NCBI RefSeq assembly: GCF_003382365.1
Contig: NZ_QTSU01000001.1
Span: 434,001 to 498,000, forward strand
Length of the DNA: 64,000 bases
Source of the DNA: Lysobacter silvisoli
Lineage (GTDB): Bacteria > Pseudomonadota > Gammaproteobacteria > Xanthomonadales > Xanthomonadaceae
Reading direction: 5' to 3'
In this document: positions 29,351-38,943 of the stretch, piece by piece
Layout of the letters: the number at the start of each line of letters is the position of its first letter
Numbering within the stretch: the first letter of the stretch is position 1
Made by a program: the position numbers and the translations under genes
Notes under the pieces: generated by a model
Databases searched by the model: none
The model's input: the letters and a program-made list of their open reading frames with translations, nothing else
What the model was told of the DNA's origin: nothing

Positions 29351-32300
29351 ATGAGTCTCTGGTCCAAGACGGCGCGCTGGCGCCCGTCCTTGCGCGTACG
29401 CGCGCCACAGTCCGCGGCGCTGAAGACGCCGAACCGGGTAGCGAATCCCGCACGCGCCGGCCTGGGGTGGCTGGCGCTGTTGTCGGGTCTGGCCTTGGCC
29501 GGTACCGCGCAGGCGCAGAGCTGCGCGATCGGGGAGACCCCGGTGGCGTTCGGCTTCACCGGCGGCGAGCAGACCGTGACCGTGCCGGGCGGCGTGCACT
29601 CGGCCACCGTCTACCTCAGCGGCGCCCAGGGCGGCGCCGGCCGTAGCGGCGCCGGCACCATCGGCGGCAGCCCGAACTCGCCCGGCGGCACCGGCGGCCT
29701 CGGTGGCCGCGTGCGCGGCAGCCTGACCCTGACCCCCGGTGCAACCTTGTCGGTCTGGGTCGGCGGGCAGGCCTCGCAGGCGGTCAATCCCGGCGGCATC
29801 GGCCAGGGCACGGACGGCATCGGCGGCGGCGCCACCGACCTGCGCGTGGGCGGCAATGCCGTCGGCAACCGCGTGGCCGTCGCCGGTGGCGGCGGTGGCG
29901 GCGGCAACGCCGGCTGGAGCACCTCCAGCGTGATCGCCGGCGGCACCGGTGGCGTGGGCGGTGGCGGCACCGGCGGCGCTGGCGCGAACGTGCCCGGCGG
30001 CCCCGGTCCCTTCGGCGGCGGCGGCGGTTCGGTCGGCACCGGCGGTGCGGGCGGCGGCGGCTGCGGCAGCTTCCCGGCCACCGCGGGCGACGCCGCCAAC
30101 GGCGACGGCGGCGACTCGTTCAATTTCTCCGGCTCCTTCAGCGGCGCCGGCTACGGCGGCGGCGGTGGCGGTGGCGCCACGGTCGGCGCGGGTGGTGGCG
30201 GTGCCGGTGTGGGCACCACGGCCTGCCAGCAGAACTGGAACGGCGGCGGCGGCGGCGGCGCGGGCGGCAGCTCGGCCGCGACCGGCCTGACCGGCGTGGT
30301 CTTCAACAACGGCGTGCAGGCCGGCAACGGCGCGGCGCTGATCTGCTTCGCCCAGAGCGAATTCGCGGTTGGCGGCCCGGCCAGCGGCCAGACCGGTCCG
30401 GTCACCTTGCAGCTCAATGCGACCAACCCGGTCAGCGTCCAGCAGGTGGTGGTGGCGCAGGCGGCCAACAGTTACGCGTTCCCGACGCGCTTGCCGATCG
30501 GTGCCAACTGGAGCATCAGCGTGCTCACCACGCCGGCGGGACAGTTGTGCTCGGTCTCGCCCAACAGCGGCAACGCGATCGGCGCGGACGTGAGCAACGC
30601 CGCGCTGACCTGCGTGACGGTGACGACGACGATCGCGCCGACGACCTTGCCCGATCCGGTCTACAACACCGCGTACTCGCAAACCCTCACCGCCAGCAGC
30701 GCCAACGGCGGCACCGCGCCTTACACGTTCACGGTCAGTGCCGGCGCCTTGCCGGCGGGTCTGAGCCTGAGCGGCACGGGTGCGCTGACCGGCACGCCCA
30801 CCGCGGCCGGCGCGTACAACTTCACCGTGCAGGCGACGTCCAGCAACGGCTTCAGCGGCACGCGCGCGTACAGCGTGACCGTGGCCAGGCTGGCCCAGGC
30901 CATCACCGGTTTCGCCGCCAATCCTGCGGCACCGACGTATACGCCGGGCGGCACGTTCTCGCTCTCCGCCAGCGGTGGCGCATCCGGCAATCCGGTGGTT
31001 TTCGCCAGCACCACGCCGGCGGTGTGCACCGTGGCGGGCAGCACGGTGACCATGCAGGGCGCGGGCAGCTGCGCGCTCACGGCCGACCAGGCCGGCAACG
31101 CCAACTACGATCCGGCACCGCAGGCCACGTTGAACGTGAACATCGCGGCCGCGGCGCAGACCATCACCAACTTCAGCGCCAACCCGGCCGCACCGGTGTA
31201 CGCGCCGGGCGGCACGTTCACCGTGTCGGCCACCGGCGGTCCCTCGACCAGCCCGGTGGTGTTCGCCAGCACCACGCCTTCGGTGTGCACGGTGGCGGGC
31301 AGCACGGTGACCATGCAGGGCGCGGGCAACTGCGCGCTCACCGCCAACCAAGCCGGCGACGCCAACTACAGCGCGGCGCCGCAGGTGCAGCTGAACGTCG
31401 GCATCGGCGCGGCCAACCAGACCATCACCGGCTTCGCCGCCAACCCGGCCGCGCCGGTGTTCTCGCCGGGCGGCAGCTTCGCCCTGTCGGCCACCGGCGG
31501 CGCGTCCACCAGCCCGGTGGTGTTCGCCAGCACCACGCCCTCGGTGTGCACGGTCAGCGGCAGCACCGCGACCATGCTCAGCGGCGGCACCTGCGGACTC
31601 ACCGCCGACCAGGCCGGCGATGCCAACTACAACGCTGCGCCGCAGGTCAGCTTGAACGTGACCATCACCGCGGCCAGCCAGGCCATCACCGGTTTCGCCG
31701 CGAATCCCGCGGCGCCGACCTACGCGCCCAACGGCACGTTCTCGGTCTCGGCCAATGGCGGCGCCTCCGGCAATCCGGTGGTCTTCGCCAGCACCACGCC
31801 GGCGGTGTGCTCCGTCGCCGGCAGTGCGGTGACCATGCTGGCCGCCGGCAACTGCACCCTGACCGCGAACCAGGCCGGCAACGCCAGCTACACCGCGGCG
31901 CCCCAGGTCACCCTGACCGTGGTCATCGGCGCGGCCACGCCCACGCTGAGCTGGATCGGCAATCTGGTGAAGACGGTGGGCGAGCCCACGTTCGATCTGC
32001 CCAATCCGACCAGCAGCAACCCCGCCGGCGCCTTCAGCTTCACCAGCAGCAACCCGGCGGTGGCCACGGTGAGCGGGCGTACCGTCACCATCGTCGGCCC
32101 CGGCACCGCCACGCTGACCGCGACCCAGGCGGCGACCGCCAACTACGTGCAGGCTTCGGTCAGCACCGGTCTGTCGGTGACCGCGCGTCCGGACCCGACC
32201 CGCGATCCCAGCGTGGTCGGCGGCCTGCAGGCCCAGGTCGACGCCAGCGTGCGCTTCGCCTCGGCGCAGCAGTCCAACATCCGCGACCGCCTGCGTCAGC

Positions 32301-33346
32301 AGCGCCACGGCAGTGGCAACAGCTCCAGCCACAACCTGGCCCTGAGCGTGGGCGGCGGCACCAGCGGCGCGTTGTCGCTGGCCGCCAACCAGGTGCTGAG
32401 CAGCGATAACGCCATCGCCCTGCCGCGCGGCTGGGCGCTGTGGAGCGCCGGCACCATCACCGCCGGCGACCGCGACGGCCATGCCGGTAGCGAAGGCTTC
32501 GGCTTCCGCAGCGACGGCGTGACCGTGGGCGCCGACTGGCGCATCGACGAGCGCTTCCTGCTCGGCGTGGCCGGCGGCTTCGGCTGGAACGACACCAACT
32601 TCGACGGCCCGGCCTCGCGCCTGGACGCCGAGCAGCGTTCGGTGTCGCTGTACGGCCTGTGGCGCCACGGCGATCACCTGTTCGTCGACGGCACCTTGGG
32701 CTGGGGCCGCCTGGACTTCGACATCAAGCGCTACAGCGCCACGGCCGGCGGCGCCATCGCCAAGGCCCAGCGCGACGGCGACCAGTTCTACGGCGCGCTG
32801 ACCGTGGGCTTCGAAGGCGGCGGCGACCGCAGCCGTTACACCGGCTACGGCCGCTACGACTTCAGCCGCACCCAGCTCGACGCCTACCGCGAACACGGCC
32901 TGGGCATCTACGACCTGAGCTACAGCTCGCAGGACGTGGACAACGACGGCGTGGCGGTGGGCGTGGAAGGCCGCTACCTGGTCGACACCAGCTCGGGCGT
33001 GATGCGTCCGTACTGGATGCTGGAATACCGCAAGGCGCTGGAGAACAGCAGCGACGTGGACCTGAACTACGTGGTGATGCCGGTGGCCAACGACTACCGA
33101 CTGGGCCTGCGCAGCTACGGCGAGCATTCGCTGGTCTACGGCGGCGGCATCGACGTGGACGTGTCGCAGCGCTGGAAGCTGTCGTTCCTGCTGCGCCGCG
33201 AACACAGCGCCGACCAGGAAGCCGCGACCAGCCTGGGCCTGCTGCTGTCGTTCACCCCGTCGGCGCCGAGCGCGCCCACGGCGGTGCAGCTGACCGACCC
33301 GCAGAGCGTGGCGTTGGAAGGCGATAACGCCGCCACCGGCAAGTAA
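29351..33346 (+). CDS. Classical (type Va) autotransporter with Gly-rich and Ig-like passenger
   Basis: 1331 aa; ATG with AAGGGGA upstream. An extended signal sequence of ~55 residues (GLGWLALLSGLALAGTAQA) is followed by a very Gly-rich region (~90-330) and a putative-Ig (He_PIG) domain (YSQTLTASSANGGTAPYTFTV). Four tandem 87-residue Ig-like repeats, each with FASTTP.VC and CALTADQAG.ANY, precede one Big_2-like domain (TSSNPAVATVSGRTVTIVGPGTATL). The C-terminus is an autotransporter beta-barrel beginning RGWALWSAGTITAGDRDG, with GADWRIDERFLLGVAGGF and LYGLWRHGDHLFVDGTLGWG. It should translocate the passenger across the outer membrane; adhesion is a guess. Odd: about 30 residues (PSAPSAPTAVQL...NAATGK) follow the last strand, so the protein does not end in Phe. 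A Clp-like site lies upstream. Confidence 0.92.
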   Translation: MSLWSKTARWRPSLRVRAPQSAALKTPNRVANPARAGLGWLALLSGLALAGTAQAQSCAIGETPVAFGFTGGEQTVTVPGGVHSATVYLSGAQGGAGRSGAGTIGGSPNSPGGTGGLGGRVRGSLTLTPGATLSVWVGGQASQAVNPGGIGQGTDGIGGGATDLRVGGNAVGNRVAVAGGGGGGGNAGWSTSSVIAGGTGGVGGGGTGGAGANVPGGPGPFGGGGGSVGTGGAGGGGCGSFPATAGDAANGDGGDSFNFSGSFSGAGYGGGGGGGATVGAGGGGAGVGTTACQQNWNGGGGGGAGGSSAATGLTGVVFNNGVQAGNGAALICFAQSEFAVGGPASGQTGPVTLQLNATNPVSVQQVVVAQAANSYAFPTRLPIGANWSISVLTTPAGQLCSVSPNSGNAIGADVSNAALTCVTVTTTIAPTTLPDPVYNTAYSQTLTASSANGGTAPYTFTVSAGALPAGLSLSGTGALTGTPTAAGAYNFTVQATSSNGFSGTRAYSVTVARLAQAITGFAANPAAPTYTPGGTFSLSASGGASGNPVVFASTTPAVCTVAGSTVTMQGAGSCALTADQAGNANYDPAPQATLNVNIAAAAQTITNFSANPAAPVYAPGGTFTVSATGGPSTSPVVFASTTPSVCTVAGSTVTMQGAGNCALTANQAGDANYSAAPQVQLNVGIGAANQTITGFAANPAAPVFSPGGSFALSATGGASTSPVVFASTTPSVCTVSGSTATMLSGGTCGLTADQAGDANYNAAPQVSLNVTITAASQAITGFAANPAAPTYAPNGTFSVSANGGASGNPVVFASTTPAVCSVAGSAVTMLAAGNCTLTANQAGNASYTAAPQVTLTVVIGAATPTLSWIGNLVKTVGEPTFDLPNPTSSNPAGAFSFTSSNPAVATVSGRTVTIVGPGTATLTATQAATANYVQASVSTGLSVTARPDPTRDPSVVGGLQAQVDASVRFASAQQSNIRDRLRQQRHGSGNSSSHNLALSVGGGTSGALSLAANQVLSSDNAIALPRGWALWSAGTITAGDRDGHAGSEGFGFRSDGVTVGADWRIDERFLLGVAGGFGWNDTNFDGPASRLDAEQRSVSLYGLWRHGDHLFVDGTLGWGRLDFDIKRYSATAGGAIAKAQRDGDQFYGALTVGFEGGGDRSRYTGYGRYDFSRTQLDAYREHGLGIYDLSYSSQDVDNDGVAVGVEGRYLVDTSSGVMRPYWMLEYRKALENSSDVDLNYVVMPVANDYRLGLRSYGEHSLVYGGGIDVDVSQRWKLSFLLRREHSADQEAATSLGLLLSFTPSAPSAPTAVQLTDPQSVALEGDNAATGK
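30896..31939 (+). repeat. Four tandem 261-bp repeats encoding Ig-like domains
   Basis: Units start at 30896, 31157, 31418 and 31679, exactly 261 bp (87 codons) apart. Each begins CAG(A/G)CCATCACC and encodes Q(A/T)IT.F.ANPAAP and FASTTP.VC. The constant period with only modest divergence indicates expansion by recombination within the autotransporter gene. Confidence 0.93.
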
Positions 33347-33353
33347 GCCCACC

Positions 33354-33424
33354 GGGCCGGCACCGCTCGGTGCCGGCCCCCAGGTTTCACACCTAGGGCC
33401 GCCATTTTGGCGGCCCGTTTTTTT
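33354..33424 (+). terminator. Double hairpin terminator after the autotransporter
   Basis: First hairpin 33354-33379 (GGGCCGGCACCG / CGGTGCCGGCCC). Second hairpin 33396-33416 (GGGCCGCC / GGCGGCCC), followed by a G and seven T residues. The second is a canonical intrinsic terminator. Confidence 0.9.
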
Positions 33425-33433
33425 AGCTTTGGG

Positions 33434-33622
33434 GTAGGAGCGGCGTGAGCCGCGACCGCACCCATGCGATCTACCGCGTCAGCGCCGGCACTCGAAGCAT
33501 CCCGGTCGCGGCTCGCGCCGCTCCTACAGGGAGCAGCGGTGCCGCGATGCAAAGGGTAGGAGTGGCGCAAGCCGCGATGGCTTCCCGGCGTGGAGAGAGA
33601 TCGCGGCTTACGCCGCTCCTAC
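33434..33622. repeat. Array of four GTAG REP palindromes, alternating orientation
   Basis: Copies at 33434-33456 (+), 33505-33527 (inverted), 33556-33578 (+) and 33600-33622 (inverted) make two inverted pairs. Same family as at 7.2 kb and 11.1 kb. They fill the gap between the convergent autotransporter and ABC exporter genes. Confidence 0.88.
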
Positions 33623-33641
33623 CCCAAAGCGGTTGCGCGCA

Positions 33642-35465
33642 TCAGCCCGCGACCTCGGCCCCGGCTTCCGCCTCGCGCTGCTGCAGCATCCACATCTGCG
33701 CGTACACGCCGCCGCGGCGCAGCAGCTCGCCGTGCTCGCCGCGCTCGACGATGCGGCCGGCGTCCATGACCAGGATCTGGTCGGCGCCCATCACCGTCGA
33801 CAAGCGGTGCGCGATGACCAGGGTGGTGCGGCCCACGCTGATCCGGTCCAGCTCGGCCTGGATCGCGCGCTCGGACTTGGAGTCCAGCGCCGAGGTGGCC
33901 TCGTCGAAGATCAAAATCGACGGGTTCTTCAGCAGCGCCCGCGCGATCGCCACGCGCTGCTTTTCGCCGCCGGAGAGCTTGAGCCCTCGCTCGCCCACCG
34001 CGGTGTCGTAGCCGTCGGGCAGGGCGGCGATGAAGTCGTGGATGTGCGCCGCGCGCGCGGCGGCCTCCACGTCCTCGCGGCTGGCCTCGGGCCGGCCGTA
34101 GCGGATGTTGTAGTAGATGCTGTCGTTGAACAGCACCGTGTCCTGCGGCACGATGCCGATCGCGCCGCGCAGCGAGGACTGGGTGAGTTCGCGCAGGTCG
34201 TGCCCGTCCACGGTGATGCGGCCGGCGTCCACGTCGTAGAAGCGGTACAGCAGCCGCGCCAGCGTGGACTTGCCCGAACCCGAGTGGCCGACCACGGCCA
34301 CGGTGCCGCCGGCGGCGATCTCGAAGTCGATGCCGCGCAGGATCTCGCGGCGCGGGTCGTAGCCGAAGCGCACCTGCTCGAAACGCACCCGCGGCCGGCT
34401 CGGCGCCAGCGCCACCGCGTCGGCCGCGTCGCGCACGTCCTGGCGCTCGTCCATCAAGCCGAACAGCCGCTCCATGTTGGTCAGCGACTGCTTCACCTCG
34501 CGGTACATCATGCCCAGCATGTTCAGCGGCGCCGACAGCTGCAGCAGGTAGGCGTTGACCAGGACCAGGTCGCCCACGGTCAGCTCGCCGGCGACCACGC
34601 CGCGCGCGGCCAGCCACATCATCGCGGTCACGCCGATGGCCACGATCGCGCTCTGGCCCAGGTTGAGCACGGCCAGGGTCTTGGTCGACTTGACCCGCGC
34701 ATTCTCCAGCGCGCGCAGGTTATCGTCGTAGCGCGCCGCCTCGTGCGCCTCGTTGTTGAAGTACTTGACCGTCTCGTAGTTGAGCAGCGAGTCCACCGCG
34801 CGCTCGTTGGCGCGGGTGTCGGCTTCCACCGAGGCGCGGTAGTAGCGCGTGCGCCACTCGGTCACGGTGAAGGTCCAGGCGCCGTAGGCCAGCAACGTGG
34901 CCAGGGTCACGCAGGCGAAGCGCCAATCGTAGTTCCACACCAGCACCGCGGTGACCAGGCTCACTTCCAGGATCACCGGCACGATCGAGTACAGGGTCCA
35001 GTCCAGCAGGTCGGTGATCGCGGTGCCGCCGCGCTCCACGTCGCGGGCCACGCCGCCGGTGCGCCGGCCCAGGTGGAACTTCAGGCTCAGACCGTGCAGG
35101 TGGCGGAACACCCGCAGGGTGACCTCGCGCGAGGTGCGCGCCATCACTCGCGCGAACACGATCTGGCGCAGCTCGCCGAACAGGGTGGTGCCGATGCGCG
35201 CCGCGCCGTAGGCCACCAGCAGCGCCACCGGCAGCACCAGCAGGCTGGGCGCCACGTTCAGGCCGTCGACGATGCGCTTGAGCACCATCGGCACGGCCAG
35301 GTTGAGCAGCTTGGCCGCCAGCACCATGGCCAGCGCGAGCAGGATGCGGCCCAGGTAGGGGCGCAGGTAGGGCAGCAGTTCGGCGACGACGGAAAAATCG
35401 CCGCGCGAGCCGGCGGCGCGCGCCACGGGCGCGACCGCCGTCTCGACGGGGGTGAGGTCAGTCAT
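33642..35465 (-). CDS. Atm1-type ABC exporter (fused permease-ATPase)
   Basis: 607 aa from the ATG at 35465 ([10 protein letters not shown]). Six transmembrane helices in the N-terminal half, containing the Atm1/HMT1 hallmark [14 protein letters not shown]. The ATPase domain has Walker [11 protein letters not shown]-loop [12 protein letters not shown], signature [16 protein letters not shown], Walker [13 protein letters not shown] and H-loop IAHRLSTV; all are intact. Bacterial Atm1 homologues export glutathione-type thiols or metal-thiol complexes and protect against heavy metals; that role is family knowledge, not shown here. No Shine-Dalgarno precedes the ATG on the coding strand. Works as a homodimer in the inner membrane. 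Confidence 0.93.
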   Translation of the reverse strand: MTDLTPVETAVAPVARAAGSRGDFSVVAELLPYLRPYLGRILLALAMVLAAKLLNLAVPMVLKRIVDGLNVAPSLLVLPVALLVAYGAARIGTTLFGELRQIVFARVMARTSREVTLRVFRHLHGLSLKFHLGRRTGGVARDVERGGTAITDLLDWTLYSIVPVILEVSLVTAVLVWNYDWRFACVTLATLLAYGAWTFTVTEWRTRYYRASVEADTRANERAVDSLLNYETVKYFNNEAHEAARYDDNLRALENARVKSTKTLAVLNLGQSAIVAIGVTAMMWLAARGVVAGELTVGDLVLVNAYLLQLSAPLNMLGMMYREVKQSLTNMERLFGLMDERQDVRDAADAVALAPSRPRVRFEQVRFGYDPRREILRGIDFEIAAGGTVAVVGHSGSGKSTLARLLYRFYDVDAGRITVDGHDLRELTQSSLRGAIGIVPQDTVLFNDSIYYNIRYGRPEASREDVEAAARAAHIHDFIAALPDGYDTAVGERGLKLSGGEKQRVAIARALLKNPSILIFDEATSALDSKSERAIQAELDRISVGRTTLVIAHRLSTVMGADQILVMDAGRIVERGEHGELLRRGGVYAQMWMLQQREAEAGAEVAG

Positions 35466-35533
35466 GCAGTAACCGGAGGGGAACGGGCGGCGAGGATACG
35501 ACCTCAAGCGCGCTTGAGGTCAAGCGGTGGCTT

Positions 35534-37036
35534 TCAACGCAGCTGCCTGGTCGCGGGTACGCGCGATTCGCGCAGCGGGCGGGGCGGCGCAATGCGCAGC
35601 GGTTCGGCCGGCAGGGTGCTCGCCGCCGGGCTCAGGCGCAGCTGCGGATCGGGCGGCGGAATCAGCGGCTGCGAGCCGTTCAGCGCGATCGGCCCGAACA
35701 CTTCGGGATTGACCAGGCCCATGGCGTCGCGGCAGTTCAACAGCGGATAGCTGCGGCCGCTGGCCGGATCCTGGATGCGGCTGCTCGACAACGCCATCGC
35801 CTGCATGCGCTGGGCCACGGTGCTGGCCGGCGCGGCCTGCTTCAGCGCGGCCGCGCAGGCGCAGGCCTGCGGCGCCGCCTGCGAGGTGCCGCCGTAGGTC
35901 GAGCTGCCGCCGTTGATGCCGGCCGCGGTGACGAAGGCGCTGGCGCCGAACAGGTCGGTGGTGGCGCTGCGGTTGGCGAAGCAGGTCGGCTGCAGCGGCG
36001 CGGTCGAGGTCTCGCTGCAACCCAGGTAGGTGATCGCGCCGCCGTTGAAATCCCAGGTTGCGCCGGTGGCCACGGCGTTGGCCACGCAGGCCGGCGCCGC
36101 CATCGCGTTGAGGTTGCCCTGGTTGCCGCTGGACACGGTCACCACCGCGCCCAGCGCGTTGAGGTTGCCGATGGCCGTGGCCATGGCCTGGGTCCAGGCG
36201 GTGGATGCGTCGCAGTCGCCGGGGAACAGCGAGTCGGTGCCCAGGCTCATGTTCACCGCGTCCACGTCGGGGTGGTTGGCCGCCACCCAGTCCAGCGCCG
36301 CGACGATGTCGGAGCTGCAGCAGAAGCGGTTGTTGCGGTCCAGCACCTTCACCGCGACCAGGCCGACCTGCGGCAGCGCGCCGCGCGGCGCCACCGTGCC
36401 GTTGCCGCCGATGATGCCGGCCACGTTGGTGCCGTGGCCGTGGTCGTCCTCGGCCGCGCCGGCGCCGCTCTGGGTGGCGGTGCCGTTGGGGCAGCAACCG
36501 GCGCCGCCGCCGCTGCAGAAACAGGCCTGGCCGACGATGCGGCCGGCGAAGTCGGCGTGATCGGTGTCGATGCCGGTGTCGATCACCGCCACCTTCATGC
36601 CGTTGCCGGCATAACCCGCGCCGGCGATCTCGTGCAGGTTGTTGAGCGCCAGCGCGCCATCGGGCGCGATCGCGCCGCCGGAGCCGCCCGCGTCCAGGTC
36701 CACGCGGGCCACGCGCGGATCGCGCGCGAGCGCGGCCAGGGTCGCGGCGTCGGCGCGCAGGGCGAAGCCGGGCACGCGCTGGAAGCGGCGCGTCACTTGC
36801 GCCCGCGATGCGCGCGGCAACGCGGCCAGCACCGCGTCGGTCTGCGGCCGCGCCGAGGGCTGCAGGCGCGCGGCGGCGGCATCGCGCGCGGGCGCGGCGC
36901 TCTTGAGCAGGACGAACACCGGCGCCGTGCCTTCGCTGCGTACCTGCGCCTGGGCGGCGGCGGACACCTTGGTTTGCGCCAGCGCCGGCAGCGCGGCCAG
37001 CCACAGCGCGAGGGTCAGCAAGAGCGGCAGGCGCAT
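35534..37036 (-). CDS. Secreted S8 subtilisin-like protease (second copy in window)
   Basis: 500 aa. Signal peptide MRLPLLLTLALWLAALPALA. A propeptide-like region runs to ~115, then the S8 domain with Asp153 (AVIDTGID), His201 (HGTNVAG), Asn304 (SSGNQG) and Ser385 (GGTSQAAP). The triad is complete. Unusual features are the Cys-rich insert ACFCSGGGAGCCPNG just after the Asp motif and QACACAA just after the Ser motif, suggesting disulfides. A Pro-rich C-terminal tail (PLIPPPDPQLRLSPA) carries no recognisable domain. It is unrelated in domain layout to the larger S8 protease at 15 kb (no PA domain). The exporter upstream reads on the same strand after a 68-bp gap; no functional link is implied. 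Confidence 0.92.
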   Translation of the reverse strand: MRLPLLLTLALWLAALPALAQTKVSAAAQAQVRSEGTAPVFVLLKSAAPARDAAAARLQPSARPQTDAVLAALPRASRAQVTRRFQRVPGFALRADAATLAALARDPRVARVDLDAGGSGGAIAPDGALALNNLHEIAGAGYAGNGMKVAVIDTGIDTDHADFAGRIVGQACFCSGGGAGCCPNGTATQSGAGAAEDDHGHGTNVAGIIGGNGTVAPRGALPQVGLVAVKVLDRNNRFCCSSDIVAALDWVAANHPDVDAVNMSLGTDSLFPGDCDASTAWTQAMATAIGNLNALGAVVTVSSGNQGNLNAMAAPACVANAVATGATWDFNGGAITYLGCSETSTAPLQPTCFANRSATTDLFGASAFVTAAGINGGSSTYGGTSQAAPQACACAAALKQAAPASTVAQRMQAMALSSSRIQDPASGRSYPLLNCRDAMGLVNPEVFGPIALNGSQPLIPPPDPQLRLSPAASTLPAEPLRIAPPRPLRESRVPATRQLR

Positions 37037-37111
37037 GGCGGGCTTCCGGAAGGTGACGCAGGTGGCGTCAGCCTACCGGTTCCGCGGCGGCGGCGCCCGT
37101 GCGCCTTGGAG

Positions 37112-37513
37112 TCAGCGTTCGCCCGCGGCCAGCCGCGCCGGCGCCGGCCCCAGCCCGTCGGCCAGCGCGCGTAGGGTTTCGATCGCGCGGCAGCGGCTGT
37201 CGTCGGCCACGCATACGCGGCGGCGGCGGCCGTCGCTGACCACCGTCAGCCAGCCCTGCGCTTCCAACTGGGCCACGTACTGCGAGGCCAGCGACACGCT
37301 GCAGCCCAGCAGGCTGGACAGGTCGCCGATGCTCAGGCCGGGCGAGCTGGCGGCGTAGAACAGGATCTGCCCGCGCTTGGGGTTGCCGAAGGCGTCGGTC
37401 AGCGCCGAGGCCAGGGTGGCGGTGCGTTCGGTGGCGGCCGCGGCCAGCGCGGTCACGCCGCGGCTGCGCGTGGCGATGGCGGCCTGCGGCGGCCAGGTGC
37501 CGGGCAGGTTCAT
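37112..37513 (-). CDS. Winged-helix transcriptional regulator (ArsR/MarR-like)
   Basis: 133 aa from the ATG at 37513, overlapping the monooxygenase stop by 4 bp. The central part is a winged helix: NPKRGQILFYAASSPGLSIGDLSSLLGCSVSLASQYVAQLEAQGWLTVVSDGRRRRVCVAD, with recognition helix SVSLASQYVAQLEAQG and a basic wing. A helical C-terminus (AIETLRALADGL) may mediate dimerisation. It could be a repressor of its own operon with the FAD enzyme, whose substrate may be the ligand; no operator was identified. ArsR versus MarR cannot be decided by eye. Confidence 0.75.
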   Translation of the reverse strand: MNLPGTWPPQAAIATRSRGVTALAAAATERTATLASALTDAFGNPKRGQILFYAASSPGLSIGDLSSLLGCSVSLASQYVAQLEAQGWLTVVSDGRRRRVCVADDSRCRAIETLRALADGLGPAPARLAAGER

Positions 37514-38805
37514 CGCGGCAGCAACCGGCCGGCGAACGCGCCCAGCGAACGGCCCAGGCTGCGCCAGGCGCCGCCGGCGACCGAGCCCTGCGGCAGCAGC
37601 GCGGTCAGGCTGCGCTGGGCGTCGCGGCCGTCGCGCGCGGCGCGGGTAAGCAAGCCGCGTTCGTAGTCGGCCAGGGCCGCGGCGATCGAGCCATGGCGCG
37701 GCGCGGTCAGCGCGTCGGCCAGTTCCGCCGCGTCGTGCAGTTCGAAGGCCTTGCGGTCGCTGAGCAGCGACGGCGCCAGCCGCGCGGCGGCGCCGAGCAG
37801 GGTGCTGCCGCTGCGCTCGTTCCACGCCCGGTCCGGCGCGCTGGTCAGCAAGGCGCGCGCGGCGAAGCGCGGTTCGGCCGCGTCGATCAGGTGCAGGAAT
37901 TTGCTGTCCCAATGCGCCAGGCGCTGGCGCAGCAGCGCGCGCACCTGCATGGAGTCGGTCCAGTCCACGCCGCGTTGCGACCAGTCGCGCGGCACGCGCA
38001 GGCCCAGGCGCAGGTCCAGGCCGCGCTGGCTGTTGCGCTGCACGACCAGCGCGGCGTCGGCGTCGCGCACCGCCAGGCGGTCGCGGTCCAGCCACAGCGC
38101 CAGCCGCGGCACCCGCAGTTCCGGCAGGGCGACCTGGCTTTCGATCAGGGTCACGCCGGCGTAGCGCAGGCCGTGGTCGGTGGCGTAGGGGCGCAGCAGC
38201 GAGCATTCGCCATCGGCGCCCACCACCAGGTCGGCGTGGGCGCGGCTGCCGTTGGCGAAGTTCAGGCGCTGGCTGCCGTCGGCGGCGGCGGTGAGCGAGC
38301 TGAAGCGGCGGCCCCACTGCACCGTGCCCGGCGGCAGTGCGCCCAGCAGCAGGTCGCGCAGCAGGCCGTATTCGATCCGCCATTGCAGCGCCGCGCGCGC
38401 CGGCACCGCGCCGTCGCGCTGGCGCCGGCCCTGCGGGTCGACCAGGCGCGTGGCCACGCGTTCGCGCACGCAGCAGCGGTCGAACAGGGGGCCGAGCTCG
38501 GCCCCCTGCAGCGCCGCCAGGTCGCGTTCGTGCTCGATGCTCAGGGTGCGCCGGTACCAGGCCGGGTCGCTGGCGCTGCTGGCCTCGTGCAGTTCGACCA
38601 CGGCGCCGCGCAGCTGCAGCAGCCGGGCCAGGCACAGGCCGCCCAGGCTGGCGCCGACGATGGCCACGCGCCGGCCCTGCAGGGCATGGCGCTCGGCGGC
38701 GGCCGCCCGCGGTGCCGGCGCGCGGCTGGGAGGGGCCGCGGTCGGGTCCGGGACGGCGCGCCGGAACTCGCTAGGGGAGGGGGACAGCGTGGCGGTGGGC
38801 GGCAT
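37510..38805 (-). CDS. FAD-dependent monooxygenase-like protein with degenerate FAD motif
   Basis: 431 aa. The N-terminal Rossmann motif VAIVGASLGGLCLARLLQLRG and the DADG-type motif LVVGADGECSLLRPYAT place it in the group A flavin monooxygenase (PHBH/TetX-like) superfamily. The third motif that normally reads GDAAH..P..G.G.N.A is replaced by LLGAAARLAPSLLSDRKAFELHDAAELADAL: the Asp and the Gly-rich segment are gone. It may bind FAD weakly, use another route, or be non-catalytic. An N-terminal Pro/Ala-rich extension of ~40 residues precedes the Rossmann fold. Translationally coupled to the regulator gene and divergent from the two-component system. Confidence 0.75.
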   Translation of the reverse strand: MPPTATLSPSPSEFRRAVPDPTAAPPSRAPAPRAAAAERHALQGRRVAIVGASLGGLCLARLLQLRGAVVELHEASSASDPAWYRRTLSIEHERDLAALQGAELGPLFDRCCVRERVATRLVDPQGRRQRDGAVPARAALQWRIEYGLLRDLLLGALPPGTVQWGRRFSSLTAAADGSQRLNFANGSRAHADLVVGADGECSLLRPYATDHGLRYAGVTLIESQVALPELRVPRLALWLDRDRLAVRDADAALVVQRNSQRGLDLRLGLRVPRDWSQRGVDWTDSMQVRALLRQRLAHWDSKFLHLIDAAEPRFAARALLTSAPDRAWNERSGSTLLGAAARLAPSLLSDRKAFELHDAAELADALTAPRHGSIAAALADYERGLLTRAARDGRDAQRSLTALLPQGSVAGGAWRSLGRSLGAFAGRLLPR

Positions 38806-38943
38806 GCGGACCGGGCGTGGGGGCGACGGCGATGCCTCATCCTAGGCAGCGCCCGCCCGCGGGCGATTTCGGCCAGCTGTCGTTTTGTTTCGGTGTGTTA
38901 CAGAGAGCGGCCCCCGCCGCCGCACCCGTTAACCTTTAGCGCT

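Noticed and set aside
29276-33352. 1358-aa minus-strand open frame opposite the autotransporter
   Set aside because: Low-complexity Gly/Ala/Arg/His composition without motifs; a mirror of the repetitive passenger on the other strand.
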